Source: Verrucomicrobiota bacterium | GTDB lineage: Bacteria > Verrucomicrobiota > Verrucomicrobiia > Limisphaerales > CAZBKV01 | Assembly: GCA_021160185.1 (NCBI GenBank) | Contig: JAGHDA010000451.1 | Location: 1-7,805 of the forward strand | Direction of reading: 5' to 3' | Length of the DNA: 7,805 bases | Shown here: in pieces, positions 6,195 to 7,805 of the stretch | Numbering within the stretch: the stretch's first letter is position 1 | Layout of the letters: each line of letters opens with the position of its first letter | Program-made: the position numbers and the translations under genes | Notes under the pieces: generated by a model | Told to the model about the DNA's origin: nothing | What the model saw: only the letters and a program-made list of their open reading frames with translations | Databases searched by the model: none

Positions 6195-7805
6195 TCAGCC
6201 GTAGGCGCGCACCTCGTAGACGCGGGCGATCGGCGCTCCGTTGGTGGCCAAAATATGGAGCCGAACGGCTTGGGCCCGGACGGTCGGAAACGAGCGGCGG
6301 ACCAACCGTTGGTAGTTGCCCTCGATCCGCGCAAGCTCGCGCCAGGACGCGTCGGCCGACGGCCGCCACAGGAGTCGGCAGTCGCGAACGGTTTCCGGCT
6401 GAGGCCCCCGAATCACCGAGCGCCGCACATGCGGCGAAGCCGACAAGGTAAGCTGGCGGTGGAAGCCGGTGTCGAAGGTGATCTGGATTTGGCGGAGGGA
6501 GACCGGCTCGGGCCACTCGAGCTGGAGCCACACGCCTTCGGGGGTCATCCGCGCGCCCCATCGGTTTTCCCAACGGCCCGGCATATCGCGGACAAAACCG
6601 TTGATAACATTCTCAGGCCGGGAAGGCGGATGCGAAGAGGAAGCGACGACCTTGGCGCGGCGGGCGAGGTCTCGGGAGTCCTCGTTGCGAAGGCCTTTGA
6701 TGGTCTGGTCGTCCCGAAGGAGCGTTTGCTGGCACTGCCGGAGCAGGGCCTTGTCTTGGCGGAGCGCGCGGGGCAGGAGGCCTTTGCGGGCGCAAATCGC
6801 GGCGGCGGTCCCGGCAGCCTGACCCAGGGCGGCGCAGGTGGCCATGACGCGGGCGGAGGTGAAGGCGACGTGGCTGGCGCTGATGTTACGGCCGGCCATC
6901 ATCAGGTTGCCCACGTTGCGGCTATACAGGCAGCCGAGAGGAATGCTGTAAGGCTCCTTGGGCCTGATCGCGCGGTTGGGTCTCTCCTTCCACCGATCGA
7001 AGCCTTCCGGCGGGTGGTCGTCCAGCGGCCATCCTCCGACCGCCACAGCGTCCGCCGGCTCGCCGCGCCGGCCTTCCACGTCGTGTTGAGTGAGCATGTA
7101 GTCGCCGACAATCCGCCGACTCTCGCGTTTGCCGGGGATCATGCCGATCCAGTCCATGGCCCAGGCGGCGGCTTCGGGAAACTCGCCGGAGTTCTTGATG
7201 TAATCCCACACGCCCAGGGCGATGGACAACAGCTCGAACCGGATCTGCTCGTTGTCGCGGATGGTGTCGAGCTGGCCGCCCCATTCAATCCACCAGTAGC
7301 CGTACTCCCAGGGGCGGACGCCGCGGAAGCGGAGCATTTCTTTCCGGATTTTGCGGGCCCATGCCGGCGGCTTGAAGGGCATCGGCCTGCCGTAATCCTT
7401 GGAGGTGAACAGGATGCTGCTTCCCAAAGTCTTCTTGTCCGCCTTCTCCAGGGCGAGAGACTCGCCGAACTCCGCCTTGGACTCGCGGCCCCGGCGCATC
7501 TCCGCCCCGCCTCGAGCGCCAGCCGGCAATCGCCCGTGCAATCCAGGAACAGCTTTGCCCCGACACGGTAGAGATGTTCGGTTTTGTCGCACCGGGCCAG
7601 CGCCCGGCGGATCAGGCCTCTCTCCATTTCCACGCCGCAAAGGGCGGTGTCCAGCAGGAGCGTGAGGCGCGGCTCGCTCACTAGTTTGTCGTACAGAAGC
7701 AAGTCCCACATCTCGAAGCTCCACTGGGGGTTGCGGACGGCGTCTTCCAGGCGCAGCTCCTCGATCAGCCCGCCCTCCCGCCAGCCGGGCCGACTGCCGT
7801 GGCAA
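6195..7805 (-). CDS. FAD-dependent oxidoreductase (PF12831-like) with C-terminal F5/8 type C-like domain; partial, frameshifted
   Basis: The gene enters from the right edge, so the N-terminal GxGxxG FAD-binding region is outside the window. From 7804 to about 7505 one frame reads family text: GGLIEELRLED, NPQWSFEMWDLLLYDK, RLTLLLDT and LFLDCTGDCRLALEAG. The frame then shifts by one base and continues AEMRRGRESKAEFGES, YWWIEWGGQLDTIRD, DWIGMIPGKRESRRIVGDY, DAVAVGGWPLDDH, NVGNLMMAGRNISASHVAF and GQAAGTAAA to the stop at 6195-6197. Such flavoproteins are redox enzymes of largely unknown substrate. The last 150 residues (about 6195-6650) resemble a discoidin or F5/8 type C domain: KVVASSSHPPSRPENVINGF, a VWLQLEW strand, QIQITFDT, and a final RVYEVRAYG. 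This suggests carbohydrate binding. The CTGDC segment has Cys where I expect Gly. The GH172 gene follows 92 bases after the stop. The family is firm; whether an intact protein is made depends on the frameshift. Confidence 0.9.
   Translation of the reverse strand: MPRQSARLAGGRADRGAAPGRRRPQPPVELRDVGLASVRQTSERAAPHAPAGHRPLRRGNGERPDPPGAGPVRQNRTSLPCRGKAVPGLHGRLPAGARGGAEMRRGRESKAEFGESLALEKADKKTLGSSILFTSKDYGRPMPFKPPAWARKIRKEMLRFRGVRPWEYGYWWIEWGGQLDTIRDNEQIRFELLSIALGVWDYIKNSGEFPEAAAWAMDWIGMIPGKRESRRIVGDYMLTQHDVEGRRGEPADAVAVGGWPLDDHPPEGFDRWKERPNRAIRPKEPYSIPLGCLYSRNVGNLMMAGRNISASHVAFTSARVMATCAALGQAAGTAAAICARKGLLPRALRQDKALLRQCQQTLLRDDQTIKGLRNEDSRDLARRAKVVASSSHPPSRPENVINGFVRDMPGRWENRWGARMTPEGVWLQLEWPEPVSLRQIQITFDTGFHRQLTLSASPHVRRSVIRGPQPETVRDCRLLWRPSADASWRELARIEGNYQRLVRRSFPTVRAQAVRLHILATNGAPIARVYEVRAYG
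7503..7510 (-). other. One-base frameshift in the flavoprotein gene
   Basis: The upstream frame gives Leu-Ala-Leu-Glu-Ala-Gly up to 7505, and the downstream frame gives Ala-Glu-Met-Arg-Arg-Gly-Arg-Glu-Ser from 7505. Adding one base to the plus-strand run CCCC at 7505-7508 restores EAGAEMRRGRES, the expected family sequence. The loss of one base in a homopolymer fits either a real mutation or a sequencing or assembly error. Confidence 0.85.

Noticed and set aside
4876..6204. A 442-residue open frame on the plus strand
   Set aside because: Antisense shadow of the GH172 gene, rich in Arg, His and Ala, with no recognisable domain.
6255..7571. A 438-residue open frame on the plus strand
   Set aside because: It lies opposite the flavoprotein gene. 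Long antisense frames are expected opposite GC-rich genes with strong third-position bias. The minus strand shows clear family motifs; this one has none and lacks a credible start.

Overview
The window is GC-rich DNA with a strong preference for G or C at third codon positions, and every convincing gene lies on the minus strand. No marker gene fixes the taxon. The mix (an exported WD40 propeller with a short C-terminal module ending in YRARR, a DUF2961/GH172 protein, an FAD_oxidored protein with a discoidin-like tail, and eroded transposase fragments) is typical of Verrucomicrobiota, with Planctomycetota or Lentisphaerota as alternatives. The placement is inference.

Layout from left to right. 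Positions 1-460 are a graveyard of insertion sequences: the helix-turn-helix end of an IS481-type transposase runs off the left edge on the minus strand, next to an IS66 TnpA-like remnant on the plus strand bracketed by an imperfect inverted repeat. Positions 540-2588 (minus) encode a 682-residue exported protein with about 14 WD40-like blades. Positions 2589-3250 hold no gene I can defend, but contain a candidate promoter for the WD40 gene, another copy of the 22-nt repeat seen at 438-459, and a small hairpin. Positions 3251-3616 and 3687-3899 (minus) are two small genes, an unrecognised protein with a hydrophobic C-terminal segment and a conserved-looking 70-residue membrane protein. Positions 3900-4461 are non-coding as far as I can see and contain a bulged stem-loop at 4101-4163.

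Positions 4462-7805 are the metabolic core. An FAD-dependent oxidoreductase (PF12831-like) with a C-terminal F5/8 type C-like domain enters from the right edge and is followed 97 bases downstream by an exported DUF2961/GH172 protein that keeps both putative catalytic glutamates. A near-perfect 12-bp stem-loop sits between the two. They look like one transcription unit for extracytoplasmic carbohydrate processing: the GH172 protein would cleave a fructo- or arabinofuranoside-type linkage and the flavoprotein would oxidise a related substrate. The substrate cannot be read from the sequence. The flavoprotein gene carries a one-base frameshift near 7505-7508, in a run of four C that should be five, so it is either a fresh pseudogene or a base-call error.

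I found no rRNA, tRNA, CRISPR array or recognisable riboswitch. The most promising leads are the flavoprotein/GH172 pair with its intercistronic hairpin, the double-propeller secreted protein, and the repeated GTGACAGG-type end sequence shared by the IS remnant and the region upstream of the WD40 gene.
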